From contig CP070750.1 of assembly GCA_020348385.1 (NCBI GenBank), positions 3,061,933 through 3,099,445 of the forward strand: a DNA stretch of 37,513 nucleotides. Reading direction: 5' to 3'. Shown here one piece after another: positions 7,895 to 15,623 of the stretch; position 1 is the first letter of the stretch, and the number at the start of each line of letters is the position of its first letter. The translations under genes and the position numbers were made by a program. Source of the DNA: Candidatus Aminicenantota bacterium (GTDB taxonomy: Bacteria; Acidobacteriota; Aminicenantia; Aminicenantales; Aminicenantaceae). The notes below the pieces were generated by a model, which ran no database searches, was not told the origin of the DNA, and saw only the letters and a list, made by a program, of their open reading frames with translations.

Positions 7895-8362
7895 CTAAAA
7901 TCCCCTATATTTTTTCTCATGATTCAACAGCCACTCCTTTTTCCATAATCCTCCGCCATAACCGCCAAGTGTTCCGTCATGGGCGATGACGCGATGGCAA
8001 GGGATAATTATGGCGATATTGTTTCTTCCGTTGGCACTGCCTACAGCTCGACAAGCCTTTTCATTCCTGATAGCCAAGGCGATATCTTTGTATGAGACCG
8101 TTTGCCCATAAGGAATTTTCATCAACTGATTCCACACACTTTTTTGAAAGCTCGTCCCCTCCAAATGTAGAGTTAAAGCAAATTTCTTTCGATCTCCCAC
8201 AAAATACTCATAAAGTTGTCTGCAGCAATCCTTTAAGGGTAATGGAATCGCCGGGTCTGGATCTCTCTTGTTCTCCACAAAATGAACACCTGTTATTCCC
8301 CTTTCTGTCCCCAATATCTCTAGTATTCCTATCGGTGAATCGTAATATGTTTTGTAGTGCAT
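7895..8362 (-). CDS. ogt: Methylated-DNA--protein-cysteine methyltransferase (Ogt)
   Basis: A suicide repair protein that transfers alkyl groups from O6-alkylguanine or O4-alkylthymine in DNA to its own cysteine. The active-site motif IPCHRVI carries the acceptor Cys122. The helix-turn-helix region with the arginine finger (ACRAVGSANGRN) and the C-terminal LGGYGGGLWKKEWLL, which lines the active site, are both present. At 155 residues it has the usual Ogt/MGMT length, with no fused Ada regulatory domain. It is the first gene of a five-gene leftward run. There is no Shine-Dalgarno before ATG 8362, and the promoter at 8373-8401 would leave only about 4 leader bases. Confidence 0.96.
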   Translation of the reverse strand: MHYKTYYDSPIGILEILGTERGITGVHFVENKRDPDPAIPLPLKDCCRQLYEYFVGDRKKFALTLHLEGTSFQKSVWNQLMKIPYGQTVSYKDIALAIRNEKACRAVGSANGRNNIAIIIPCHRVIAHDGTLGGYGGGLWKKEWLLNHEKKYRGF

Positions 8363-8372
8363 TTCACGCCAG

Positions 8373-8401
8373 CTTATAGCATAGCTAGAGTCTTAAATCA
8401 A
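8373..8401 (-). promoter_or_regulatory. Extended -10 promoter of the ogt run
   Basis: Reading leftward, TTGATT (8396-8401), a 17-base spacer and TATAAG (8373-8378), with TGC immediately before the -10 box (extended -10). Transcription would begin near 8366, only about 4-5 bases before the ogt ATG. That predicts a leaderless or almost leaderless mRNA, in keeping with the missing ribosome binding site. Confidence 0.65.
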
Positions 8402-8435
8402 TCAGTGCTCCTCTAGACGGATGAATGAATATTGC

Positions 8436-8798
8436 TTAAGGAGATGCCTGAAAAAGCTTGGCTGTATCCTCTTGGAGCATAACCCACAGCGCATAAATCC
8501 CTATAAGCGTGCCAACAGGAATAAACATAAGATCTATAACTGCGATGACAAGAATGAGAACTCTGGCCCAAGGCCTTCGTTTGAGCAGTCCGAATCCCCC
8601 GATAATTTCGGGAATAGACGTCAGGATCAAAAAACAGGCTATCACAACGCCTACGATCGTGGTAATCTTCATCGTCTCAGGATCATGGGAAATGATCCCA
8701 GTTCCAATCAGAACAACAAAAAGCACCAGTCCGATAAAAATGCCTAAAAAACCAAATGCGATGTTTATTACTGCCACGAATGTAACATGCTTTTCCAT
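8436..8798 (-). CDS. Small integral membrane protein
   Basis: A 120-residue protein with four predicted membrane helices (about 8-32, 44-70, 76-93 and 93-108) and short charged loops (HDPET, KRRPWAR). It has the look of the small unnamed membrane families common in this type of genome; no functional motif is visible. ATG 8798 has a strong AAGGAGGGG. It starts 13 bases after the stop of the C69 peptidase gene and is probably cotranscribed with it. Confidence 0.75.
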   Translation of the reverse strand: MEKHVTFVAVINIAFGFLGIFIGLVLFVVLIGTGIISHDPETMKITTIVGVVIACFLILTSIPEIIGGFGLLKRRPWARVLILVIAVIDLMFIPVGTLIGIYALWVMLQEDTAKLFQASP

Positions 8799-8811
8799 GT
8801 TCCCCTCCTTT

Positions 8812-10500
8812 TTAGAGCCCCAGTTTGTTGTTCGTGTATTTTGTTATCAACAAATTTCGTAGCTCTTTGTACATTTTGACCGTCCTTTCCATACAGGAAA
8901 GCGTGTAATCGGTCAAATACTTTTTGGCCGATTCCGGATTTTTCTTGAATAGCTTGAGTGCTTCTTGATCGATGGAATCGATCTTTGCAAAAAATTCTTC
9001 CTCTAGAGGATCCCGCACAGCTCCAAGATCCTTAATGGCGTGTTGCCATCTCAAGTACAGGAGATTATCCACAAAATCGATGGCCCATCGCGCTGAATCT
9101 TCGCTGAATCGGTCTGGATCATACGTTTTATATAATGTCGATATTTCTTGGACACCCGTATAAATGGGTACATAGGTGCTGACATGTTGATTATCCAGAT
9201 AAAACCAGTAGATACCTCCGATTTCTGGGGGAAGCCATCCCCGCAATTGGGCTACCATCCCATACCCGCCCCGTGAAACCATCCGCCGCCATGTTATGTC
9301 CAGAAGTTCCCGCATATCTCGTGTGGGAAAGGGCGTGGTCAATGGACTTTTTTTCATCCTTCCTTGGCCATCCTGCACCATCCAATCCGTGTCTGCTGTC
9401 ATATCATAAATAGTTCCCTCGAATACTGAGCGTTGGAAAGCAATCACATCTTGCACAGATAACTTCTTCTCAGGCTTTACAGAGAAAGGATAGGTCGAAA
9501 GGGGCTCCAGGTACTGATGATAGGCATCATAGCCTTTTAAAGGCGTGCTAAGCGTCTTATCGGGCCATTTATTTTGCGGGGCAAACGTGCTGAAAAAAAG
9601 CCAAAACCGGCTTGTAGCCCATTCTCTGGGTGTGGGAGAATAAGCTTCTTGCCAAATAAACGGTTTTCCATCTTTTGGATCGTACCAGCCATGTTTTATG
9701 GCGACTTCTTTATAATTCTTCGAAGCCATGAAATAATCCGGCTGGGAGAGATCGATCTCTTTGATGATGCTCCAGTTGGGTACAACAGCCACATGGTCAT
9801 CAGGGACTCTTTGAGCAGCCCAGATAGCTCCCAATTTCCCGCTTCCGGGCTCCCAATCCTTTCCGACTGAAAAAACTTCCAAAACCCAAGCTTCTTCGGG
9901 ATCTGCGATGCACAGAGCTTCCGATTCAGGACCGCAGGAGGGCAAAAATCCATACTCCTCGACAAGCGAAGTGATCAATGCAATGGCTTCTCTCGCTTTT
10001 TTACATCTTTGGAGCGCAAAAAGTGTTGCCTGCTCGATTGTCATGATCTGTTTGCCTGAGTTGATGTCCACCTGCAACTCCAGCCTCTGGCTCAACGTGC
10101 TTTCGCCTACGGCCAATTGATGCTCATTGATGTGGGGATAGCCGGTATGAAAATACTTGAATGTTCTGGGTACCTGAGGGATAGTACCAATGATCCTGCC
10201 GTAATCGCGCATGGGTTTTTTAACATCCTGAAGCCCGTAATAAACCGGCGCCATTGTCCCTCTTTCAAAAGTCTGAGCGGGCACGACATGAACACGACAC
10301 TCTGGACAACACCCGGTATGGGAAGTGATCACCGACCCATCCACAGATGCACTTTTCCCGATGATAATATCTGTGCAAGCATCCTTGTTATAAACCGATC
10401 CCATATCGATCGTGCCACTTTCTGCATACTTGAAAACGTCAAGTCCCACAAGAATCAGGATACCGATTCCTGCAAAAATCAAATACTTTCTATATTTCAT
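8812..10500 (-). CDS. Peptidase C69 (U34) family dipeptidase, membrane-anchored
   Basis: A 562-residue Ntn-hydrolase-type dipeptidase. Residues 7-21 form one hydrophobic helix (signal anchor or signal peptide). The family start motif follows: ACTDIIIGKSASVDGS, in which Cys42 is the expected nucleophile, exposed by autocatalytic removal of the leader. Further family landmarks are GESTLSQR, EYGFLPSCGPESEALCIADPEEAW and the downstream VPDDHVAVVPNW stretch. C69 enzymes cut dipeptides with broad specificity. The leader here predicts action in the periplasm or outside the cell. The start at ATG 10500 is backed by AAAGGAG and a promoter at 10540-10567. A small membrane-protein gene follows 13 bases downstream. 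Confidence 0.9.
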   Translation of the reverse strand: MKYRKYLIFAGIGILILVGLDVFKYAESGTIDMGSVYNKDACTDIIIGKSASVDGSVITSHTGCCPECRVHVVPAQTFERGTMAPVYYGLQDVKKPMRDYGRIIGTIPQVPRTFKYFHTGYPHINEHQLAVGESTLSQRLELQVDINSGKQIMTIEQATLFALQRCKKAREAIALITSLVEEYGFLPSCGPESEALCIADPEEAWVLEVFSVGKDWEPGSGKLGAIWAAQRVPDDHVAVVPNWSIIKEIDLSQPDYFMASKNYKEVAIKHGWYDPKDGKPFIWQEAYSPTPREWATSRFWLFFSTFAPQNKWPDKTLSTPLKGYDAYHQYLEPLSTYPFSVKPEKKLSVQDVIAFQRSVFEGTIYDMTADTDWMVQDGQGRMKKSPLTTPFPTRDMRELLDITWRRMVSRGGYGMVAQLRGWLPPEIGGIYWFYLDNQHVSTYVPIYTGVQEISTLYKTYDPDRFSEDSARWAIDFVDNLLYLRWQHAIKDLGAVRDPLEEEFFAKIDSIDQEALKLFKKNPESAKKYLTDYTLSCMERTVKMYKELRNLLITKYTNNKLGL

Positions 10501-10539
10501 CTTTCACTCCTTTCAGACAGAATTTTGTCCTGGGTAGAA

Positions 10540-10567
10540 ATAATATTTACTGAAATGGGATTGTCAG
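10540..10567 (-). promoter_or_regulatory. Candidate promoter of the C69 dipeptidase gene
   Basis: Reading leftward, CTGACA (10562-10567), a 16-base spacer and TATTAT (10540-10545); each hexamer matches the sigma70 consensus at 5 of 6 positions. The predicted start leaves a leader of about 33 bases that contains the AAAGGAG ribosome binding site. Confidence 0.5.
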
Positions 10568-10590
10568 AATACTGCTTAACTCTTTTATAT

Positions 10591-11094
10591 TTAATGTTTT
10601 ATGAGCTTAAGCAATTCTTTCTTGTTCCGTATGGCAATAAGAATATTGTTGAATAATTTTTCCATCTCTTTGTCGCTGTAATCACTCCGGTTGATTTCCA
10701 AATCATGTTCATTAATACAGCATTGGACCAGCTTCGTATCCTTGGCAAACCGAACAAACCTTTTGCCTTTATCCTCGGAAAAATAAGTAACCTGAACGGT
10801 CATTCTTAAGTTCATGCCATCGCTGTACCTCATTACCACAACATGCTCTTCCTTGTTATCTTCTTGGCCATCCAAGTCCATCCAAAACTCTCTTTTGATC
10901 AGATCAGGATCTTTATTTATTCCAAAATGCACCACTTCGTCATGGATGTCTTTCAGAAGTTTGTGGTGTTCAGGAACTATATGTGCGTTTGTGGCGATAG
11001 GATGACTTAATAAAAACAGCACGATAGCCCAGGCATGGAAAACGTAAAATTTCCCCTCGATTGCCCTCCTGCCAGAGTTCCTTAAAAGGATCAT
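10591..11094 (-). CDS. Exported protein of unknown function
   Basis: A 167-residue protein with a basic N-terminus and a hydrophobic segment (FHAWAIVLFLLSHPIATNA, about 19-37) that reads as a cleavable signal peptide ending at NA-H. The rest is soluble and charged (DIHDEVVHFG, HVVVMRYSDGMNLRMTVQV, LVQCCINEHDLEI), with an adjacent Cys pair. I recognise no family. ATG 11094 has no Shine-Dalgarno and lies about 12 bases from a perfect TATAAT. An AGGAGGGC sits inside the frame after codon 8, but no normal start codon follows it, so the exact start is uncertain. Confidence 0.65.
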   Translation of the reverse strand: MILLRNSGRRAIEGKFYVFHAWAIVLFLLSHPIATNAHIVPEHHKLLKDIHDEVVHFGINKDPDLIKREFWMDLDGQEDNKEEHVVVMRYSDGMNLRMTVQVTYFSEDKGKRFVRFAKDTKLVQCCINEHDLEINRSDYSDKEMEKLFNNILIAIRNKKELLKLIKH

Positions 11095-11105
11095 TTGCCG
11101 TTTAA

Positions 11106-11111
11106 ATTATA
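11106..11111 (-). promoter_or_regulatory. Perfect -10 box before the unknown exported protein
   Basis: TATAAT reads leftward with no clear -35 box at 16-18 bases (TTGCAA lies 21 bases upstream, which is too far). If used, transcription would start about 5 bases before ATG 11094, again a nearly leaderless mRNA. Confidence 0.35.
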
Positions 11112-11215
11112 CATCAAACAAAAAATAAAATCTTGCAATGAATTTAAATTCTGTTCGAACATGAAGTTTTTTTTCTGAATGAACACATGTTTCAAAAAGA
11201 AATAAAGCAAATAAT

Positions 11216-11638
11216 TCAGAATAATCCGATTAGCGTAAGGATCCAATTGATTCCAAACAAGACAGCTAAAAGGATAATTCCTCTATTCAGAAAGGAATCA
11301 AACCGGGAAAAACGGATCCCAAGTATCGGGAAAAGCAAAATGCCTAAGCGGAAAAGGAATTGGAGAATGATATACAAAATTGTGACAAGTCCTAACCTAT
11401 GGTATTCCAAGCTCCTGGCCACATCTCCATGCATGGCGGACACCATGGAACGGAGTAAACCACAGCCCGGACAAGGAAACCCGGTCACACTCCGAAACAT
11501 ACAGATACCGGGTAGTGGGATATCGCCAATTTGAACACAGGGGCTTCCCTTTTCAGGCGGAGTTAGGACGAGACATCCCGCTAAAATGCCAAAGCAAACG
11601 ATGAAAATCACCAGATGAGGGAGAGAATTGTGTTTCAT
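11216..11638 (-). CDS. DUF2752 membrane protein
   Basis: A 140-residue membrane protein with the DUF2752 signature: a first helix, then CMFRSVTGFPCPGCGLLRSM with the conserved TG-PCPGCG-R core, and two or three further helices (LVTILYIILQFLF, GIILLAVLFGINWIL). The PCPGC cysteines are the family hallmark and may bind metal or form a disulfide; no function is established. The start is ATG 11638 (a GTG lies one codon before); no Shine-Dalgarno is visible. It follows the upstream membrane-protein gene by 36 bases in the same direction and probably shares the strong promoter at 12125-12153. Confidence 0.85.
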   Translation of the reverse strand: MKHNSLPHLVIFIVCFGILAGCLVLTPPEKGSPCVQIGDIPLPGICMFRSVTGFPCPGCGLLRSMVSAMHGDVARSLEYHRLGLVTILYIILQFLFRLGILLFPILGIRFSRFDSFLNRGIILLAVLFGINWILTLIGLF

Positions 11639-11674
11639 CACAAAAAGTGTGTATCAGAAGAAAACCGATGCTTC

Positions 11675-12097
11675 CTAACGAAAGGCTTCTTTAACTTCAG
11701 GCCTTAGCAGAACAACAAGGGCCCATATTCCGATCGGTAATCCAAGAATACAACAGGGACTGATACAAGGAATCATCGCGACAATGCTAGCAGCAAGACT
11801 CAGTTCCCATTGTCTTAACTCTTTCATCTTGAGAGCGGCAAAGATGATAAACGCAGCCACAGCTATTTCGACGATGGAGCTGGCTGCTCCCATGGATCCT
11901 TCCCAAATCTCTGCATAGCGATCGGGGATCTCGTCCCTGATGAACGGAGCAATACCCATACCCACGATGCTCGCGATCAAACCCAGCACTGCAAAAAAAG
12001 CTCCAATAATGCCGGTTACCAACAATCCTGTCGCAGGACCAGAGACCTGACGTGATGCATCACTGGCTACGATTTGAGGAGTTTGTGCTTCGCTCAT
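11675..12097 (-). CDS. Small membrane protein, unknown function
   Basis: A 140-residue protein with a polar N-terminal 20 residues and about four hydrophobic segments (GLLVTGIIGAFFAVLGLIA, VEIAVAAFIIFAAL, AASIVAMIPCISPCCILGL, GIWALVVLL). The C-terminal SPCCILGLPIGIWALVVL-PEVKEAF pattern is widespread in short unnamed membrane proteins of environmental bacteria. The Shine-Dalgarno GGAGGG before ATG 12097 is strong. It is the first gene behind a near-consensus promoter. No enzymatic motif is seen. Confidence 0.75.
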   Translation of the reverse strand: MSEAQTPQIVASDASRQVSGPATGLLVTGIIGAFFAVLGLIASIVGMGIAPFIRDEIPDRYAEIWEGSMGAASSIVEIAVAAFIIFAALKMKELRQWELSLAASIVAMIPCISPCCILGLPIGIWALVVLLRPEVKEAFR

Positions 12098-12124
12098 GAT
12101 TCCCTCCTGTATGAAAGAAAAACG

Positions 12125-12153
12125 ATTCTATTTCAAAAAAATTCGATTGTCAA
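12125..12153 (-). promoter_or_regulatory. Near-consensus sigma70-type promoter
   Basis: Reading leftward, TTGACA (12148-12153), exactly 17 bases, and TAGAAT (12125-12130). One mismatch in twelve makes this the best promoter seen in the window. It drives the two small membrane-protein genes 12097-11216. Confidence 0.75.
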
Positions 12154-12216
12154 TTACCTGGCCAACCCACCCCGCCCTACATTCAAGGTTGGTGAGGAAG
12201 CGGTCCATGAAGCTGA

Positions 12217-12981
12217 TTAGATCATGAGGTCGCCGCCATTGATATCCAACGAAGCTCCTGTGATGTAAGATGCTTTGTCCGAGCACAAAAAAACGACTAG
12301 ATCCCCAACTTCCTCAGGAGTCCCGATCCTGCGGATAGGGAAAGAATCCAAAAAATCCTGGAGCTCTTTTTCTGATGTTGTTTTACGGGCCATCTCTGTG
12401 TCGATGAGCCCAGGACAGATGGCATTCACAGTTATGCCAAAAGACGCCACTTCCTTGGCCACAGCTCTGGTCAACCCCAGTAGTCCCGCTTTGGAAGCGG
12501 TATAATGGGCTCCGCCCAGAGTGCTAACGCTCCTTCCTGCTGAAGACGAGATGTTGATAATCCGGCCAAATTTACGCTCTTTCATCCCAGGAAGAACCGC
12601 TTGGGTGCACAAAAAGGGCCCGGTGATGTTCACTTGTAATGTTTTTTCCCATTCCTCTGCAGAAATATCAAGAACCCGGGTGCGAAACATGATGCCTGCG
12701 TTGTTAACCAGGATGTCCACATGTCCGAGTTTTTCCTCTGCTTCGGCAATCATGGATTCCAAGGACTCCACACTAGTCACATCCACACGGCAAGCAATCG
12801 AAGTCTGTCGGTGCACATTCAATATTTGTGCGGTTTCCTCGGCATTCGCCAAATTTATATCACTTGCGACAACACGTGCTCCCGATTCAACCAATTTCTC
12901 GGAAATGGCTCTCCCTATTCCACGACCTGCCCCTGTAACGATGGCAACCCTGCCTACCAATATATTTTGTTCCTCTCTCAT
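12217..12981 (-). CDS. SDR-family oxidoreductase (FabG-like)
   Basis: A classical short-chain dehydrogenase of 254 residues. Motifs are TGAGRGIG (16-23), Asp41 after β2, NNAG (93-96), catalytic Ser146 in NISSSAG, Tyr160 and Lys164 (YTASKAG), and the C-terminal GTPEEVGDLVVFLCSDKASYITGASLDINGG. It resembles FabG and sugar or polyol dehydrogenases; its substrate is not decidable. ATG 12981 is chosen because GAGGTG lies 6 bases upstream; a GTG three codons earlier is the alternative. It is divergent from the radical SAM gene, about 70 bases apart. It shares only the general family with the SDR at 5857-6621 and is not a recent copy. Confidence 0.92.
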   Translation of the reverse strand: MREEQNILVGRVAIVTGAGRGIGRAISEKLVESGARVVASDINLANAEETAQILNVHRQTSIACRVDVTSVESLESMIAEAEEKLGHVDILVNNAGIMFRTRVLDISAEEWEKTLQVNITGPFLCTQAVLPGMKERKFGRIINISSSAGRSVSTLGGAHYTASKAGLLGLTRAVAKEVASFGITVNAICPGLIDTEMARKTTSEKELQDFLDSFPIRRIGTPEEVGDLVVFLCSDKASYITGASLDINGGDLMI

Positions 12982-13051
12982 CCAGTTCACCTCTGTCTTA
13001 TTTTTCCCTCATTTTTCTCTCATCTATCATAAAAGGATAAGCAAGTAAAGC

Positions 13052-14119
13052 ATGACACTCAGCCAGACGGATCAGGAAATAATCCGGAAGCAAAGAGGCT
13101 TTTCCTTGAAAAAATCCTTTGATTTTATAATAATATCTAATCTTATGGACTCATTAAGACGAACATTATCCTTGGCTAAGCGCGGTTTAAGAAATCATCT
13201 CAGGAAAAGACCTTTTTGCATTTCTTTTGAAGTCACTCACTCTTGTAATGCCAAATGCAAACACTGCCACCTCCATGGTCACGTTGATGAAGTACGAGCC
13301 TCTCCCCAAAAACTCGGTGAAATCTGCAAAGAACTCAGCCCCGTCGTAGCTCAAGCCTCGGGCGGAGAACCGATGATGCGTAAAGATCTCGAAAAGATCA
13401 TCCAGGCATGGAAAGTTCCGAACAAGGCACCGTTTATCGTTGTCACCACCAACGCAACGTTGTTGACGAGGGATAGATACAAAAATCTACGAGAGGCTGG
13501 AGTGGATGAATTTTCCATTTCTTTGGACTATCCGGACGAGAGACATGACGAGTTCCGGGGTGTACCGGGTCTTTTCCACAAGATTGAAAAGCTTATTAAA
13601 GGCTTGGATGTCCAAAAAGATAAGGCCATTTCTCTTTGTTGCGTTATCCAGAGCGATAATTTTCGGTTGTTGCCTCAGATGGGTGAACTAGCCAATAGAT
13701 GGGATGTCCGACTCAATTTCAGTACATACAATACCCTCAGGACTCATGATAAAAGCTACATGTTGTCCAAGGACGATTTGGAGGAGTTTAGAGAGATCAT
13801 CCCCGTGCTGCTGGAACAGCAGAAAAAACGCAGAAAAATCCGGACACCTAGAGATGTGTTGTGGAATATGGTTAAATATTTTGAGCGCGGTTATATGCCC
13901 GATTGCCGCACCGGAGAAAAATTTTTCAACGTGAATCCCGATGGGACTCTTTCCCCTTGTGGTCTGATCATCACGGACTACAAAACAAAGCAAGAATTTA
14001 TCGAGGATTTTTGTAAAAATAACTCCTGTGTGTACTGTTACACTAGCCTCCGTGCGAACACAGAAAGACCTTTCCTATCTGTCGCTAAAGAACATCTTAG
14101 GTTTATCTTATCTAACTAA
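13052..14119 (+). CDS. Radical SAM protein with SPASM/twitch-like C-terminus
   Basis: A 355-residue radical SAM enzyme. The cluster motif CNAKCKHC gives Cys65, Cys69 and Cys72 for the SAM-binding [4Fe-4S]. SGGEP (103-107) binds the SAM amino group, and the TTNATLL and EFSISLD strands continue the partial TIM barrel. The C-terminus has Cys285, Cys303 (SPCG), Cys321, Cys326 and Cys329 (SCVYC), a SPASM or twitch-like auxiliary cluster region as in enzymes that modify peptides, cofactors or lipids. No precursor-peptide gene is evident nearby. No good Shine-Dalgarno precedes ATG 13052 (AAGGA is about 15 bases away), so a later start is possible. The MttB-family gene follows after 32 bases. Confidence 0.88.
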   Translation: MTLSQTDQEIIRKQRGFSLKKSFDFIIISNLMDSLRRTLSLAKRGLRNHLRKRPFCISFEVTHSCNAKCKHCHLHGHVDEVRASPQKLGEICKELSPVVAQASGGEPMMRKDLEKIIQAWKVPNKAPFIVVTTNATLLTRDRYKNLREAGVDEFSISLDYPDERHDEFRGVPGLFHKIEKLIKGLDVQKDKAISLCCVIQSDNFRLLPQMGELANRWDVRLNFSTYNTLRTHDKSYMLSKDDLEEFREIIPVLLEQQKKRRKIRTPRDVLWNMVKYFERGYMPDCRTGEKFFNVNPDGTLSPCGLIITDYKTKQEFIEDFCKNNSCVYCYTSLRANTERPFLSVAKEHLRFILSN

Positions 14120-14151
14120 GACTAAAGAAAGGACAAAAACCAGGAAAAACT

Positions 14152-15621
14152 GTGAATGAAACGATCAGACCAAAACTTGAGCTTTTAAGTCGCGAATTCA
14201 TCGAAAAAATCATCGAAGAAGCTTATCAAGTCCTGGAGAATACCGGGATTTTTGTGGAAAACACAGAGGCCCTGAGCCTTCTCTCCGACGCAGGAATGCG
14301 CATTGATGACTTCCTTCATAGGGCATATCTCACACCAGAGCTAGTAAAACAATGCCTTGTCACAACCCCGAATGTGATAAAACTCTATGACCGATCAGGA
14401 GAGGACGAGTACCTGGTAGGAAAAGACGAGGTCCATTTCGACCCAGGCTCAACCGCCACTGCGATTCTCGACAATAATAGCCAGGTTCAGCGTAACGCTA
14501 CTACAGATGACCTGGTTAAATTCGTGCGACTGACAGACTGTTTGGAACATCTCCATTTTCAAAGCACTGGACTTATAAGCGGCGATGTCGCCGGCATAAT
14601 CTCGGACAGCTACCGCCTGTATGTTGGACTTCAATATTCTTCCAAACCCATCGTGACCGGGACATTTCGTATCGAAGGATTCAAACCGATGTACGACATG
14701 CTCGTGGCGGTAAGAGGGAGCAAAAGCGCTTTGGCAGAAAAACCCTTGGCCATATTCGATGCCTGCCCCTCCCCTCCCCTTAAATGGAGCAACCTCACGA
14801 CACAGAGCCTGATTGACTGTGCACGAGCAGGGATTCCCTCTGAACTCATTTCGATGGGAATGACCGGAGCCACATCACCTGTTACCTTGGCCGGAACACT
14901 TGTCCAACACGTAGCAGAAAACCTGTGCGGGCTTGTGATATGTCAACTGGCCGAAAAAGGATCACCTGTTATCTTTGGCGGATCTCCCTCAAGTTTCGAT
15001 ATGAGAAAAGGAACTACTCCGATGGGAGCGATCGAAACCATGATGATAGATTCGGCCTATGTGCAGATCGCTAAGTATCTGAATCTCCCAACCCATGCGT
15101 ACATGGGACTGAGCGACGCAAAGATCAACGACAGCCAGGCTGGATTGGAAACAGGAATTGGAGCGATTCTTGCGGCTCTTTCCGGGATTAATGTAATTTC
15201 AGGCCCAGGCATGTTGAATTTTGAAAGCTGCCAGAGCCTTGAAAAACTCGTCAAAGATAATGAGATTTGCAGCATGGCCTACAGGCTCATTCGAGGTATT
15301 TCGTTGAGAGAATTACCTTTGATTCAGGATCTATTCGAAAATTTCACACAGGACACTGAATTTCTAACCAAAGACCATACGAGAAAGTGGTATCAGAAAG
15401 AACACACATATCCGCTCGTCATCGATCGTGACACATATGATTCTTGGGTTGCACTCGGGAAAAAATCCTTAGTCACAAGGGCCTCAAAAGAAGCAGAAAA
15501 ACTCCTCTCTGAAAATCCGCCGAATCTTCCGGTCGCCGATGTGAGAAAAGAGCTTGAGGAAATCATGTTGGCTGATGCCAAAGTCAATGATGTACCTGGA
15601 ATCCCCAGATTCCCTGGCTAA
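14152..15621 (+). CDS. MttB-superfamily (trimethylamine methyltransferase-like) protein
   Basis: A 489-residue TIM-barrel methyltransferase of the MttB/COG5598 superfamily. Members transfer methyl groups from quaternary or tertiary amines to a corrinoid protein. True MttB carries pyrrolysine from an in-frame TAG; here the equivalent region (GLSDAKINDSQAGLETG, about 319-335) is read with sense codons and no TAG, so it is a non-pyrrolysine homologue of the MtgB kind, with an unknown substrate. Family landmarks include FDPGSTA, STGLISGDV and FGGSPSSFDMRKG. GTG 14152 has AGGA about 8 bases upstream. No corrinoid-binding protein or corrinoid activase gene is adjacent. It probably forms an operon with the radical SAM gene and ends 2 bases from the convergent Asp-box gene. 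Confidence 0.88.
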   Translation: MNETIRPKLELLSREFIEKIIEEAYQVLENTGIFVENTEALSLLSDAGMRIDDFLHRAYLTPELVKQCLVTTPNVIKLYDRSGEDEYLVGKDEVHFDPGSTATAILDNNSQVQRNATTDDLVKFVRLTDCLEHLHFQSTGLISGDVAGIISDSYRLYVGLQYSSKPIVTGTFRIEGFKPMYDMLVAVRGSKSALAEKPLAIFDACPSPPLKWSNLTTQSLIDCARAGIPSELISMGMTGATSPVTLAGTLVQHVAENLCGLVICQLAEKGSPVIFGGSPSSFDMRKGTTPMGAIETMMIDSAYVQIAKYLNLPTHAYMGLSDAKINDSQAGLETGIGAILAALSGINVISGPGMLNFESCQSLEKLVKDNEICSMAYRLIRGISLRELPLIQDLFENFTQDTEFLTKDHTRKWYQKEHTYPLVIDRDTYDSWVALGKKSLVTRASKEAEKLLSENPPNLPVADVRKELEEIMLADAKVNDVPGIPRFPG

Positions 15622-15623
15622 AC

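Noticed and set aside
15100..15160. Possible pyrrolysine site in the MttB-family gene
   Set aside because: The region matching the pyrrolysine loop is encoded by sense codons; no in-frame TAG occurs.
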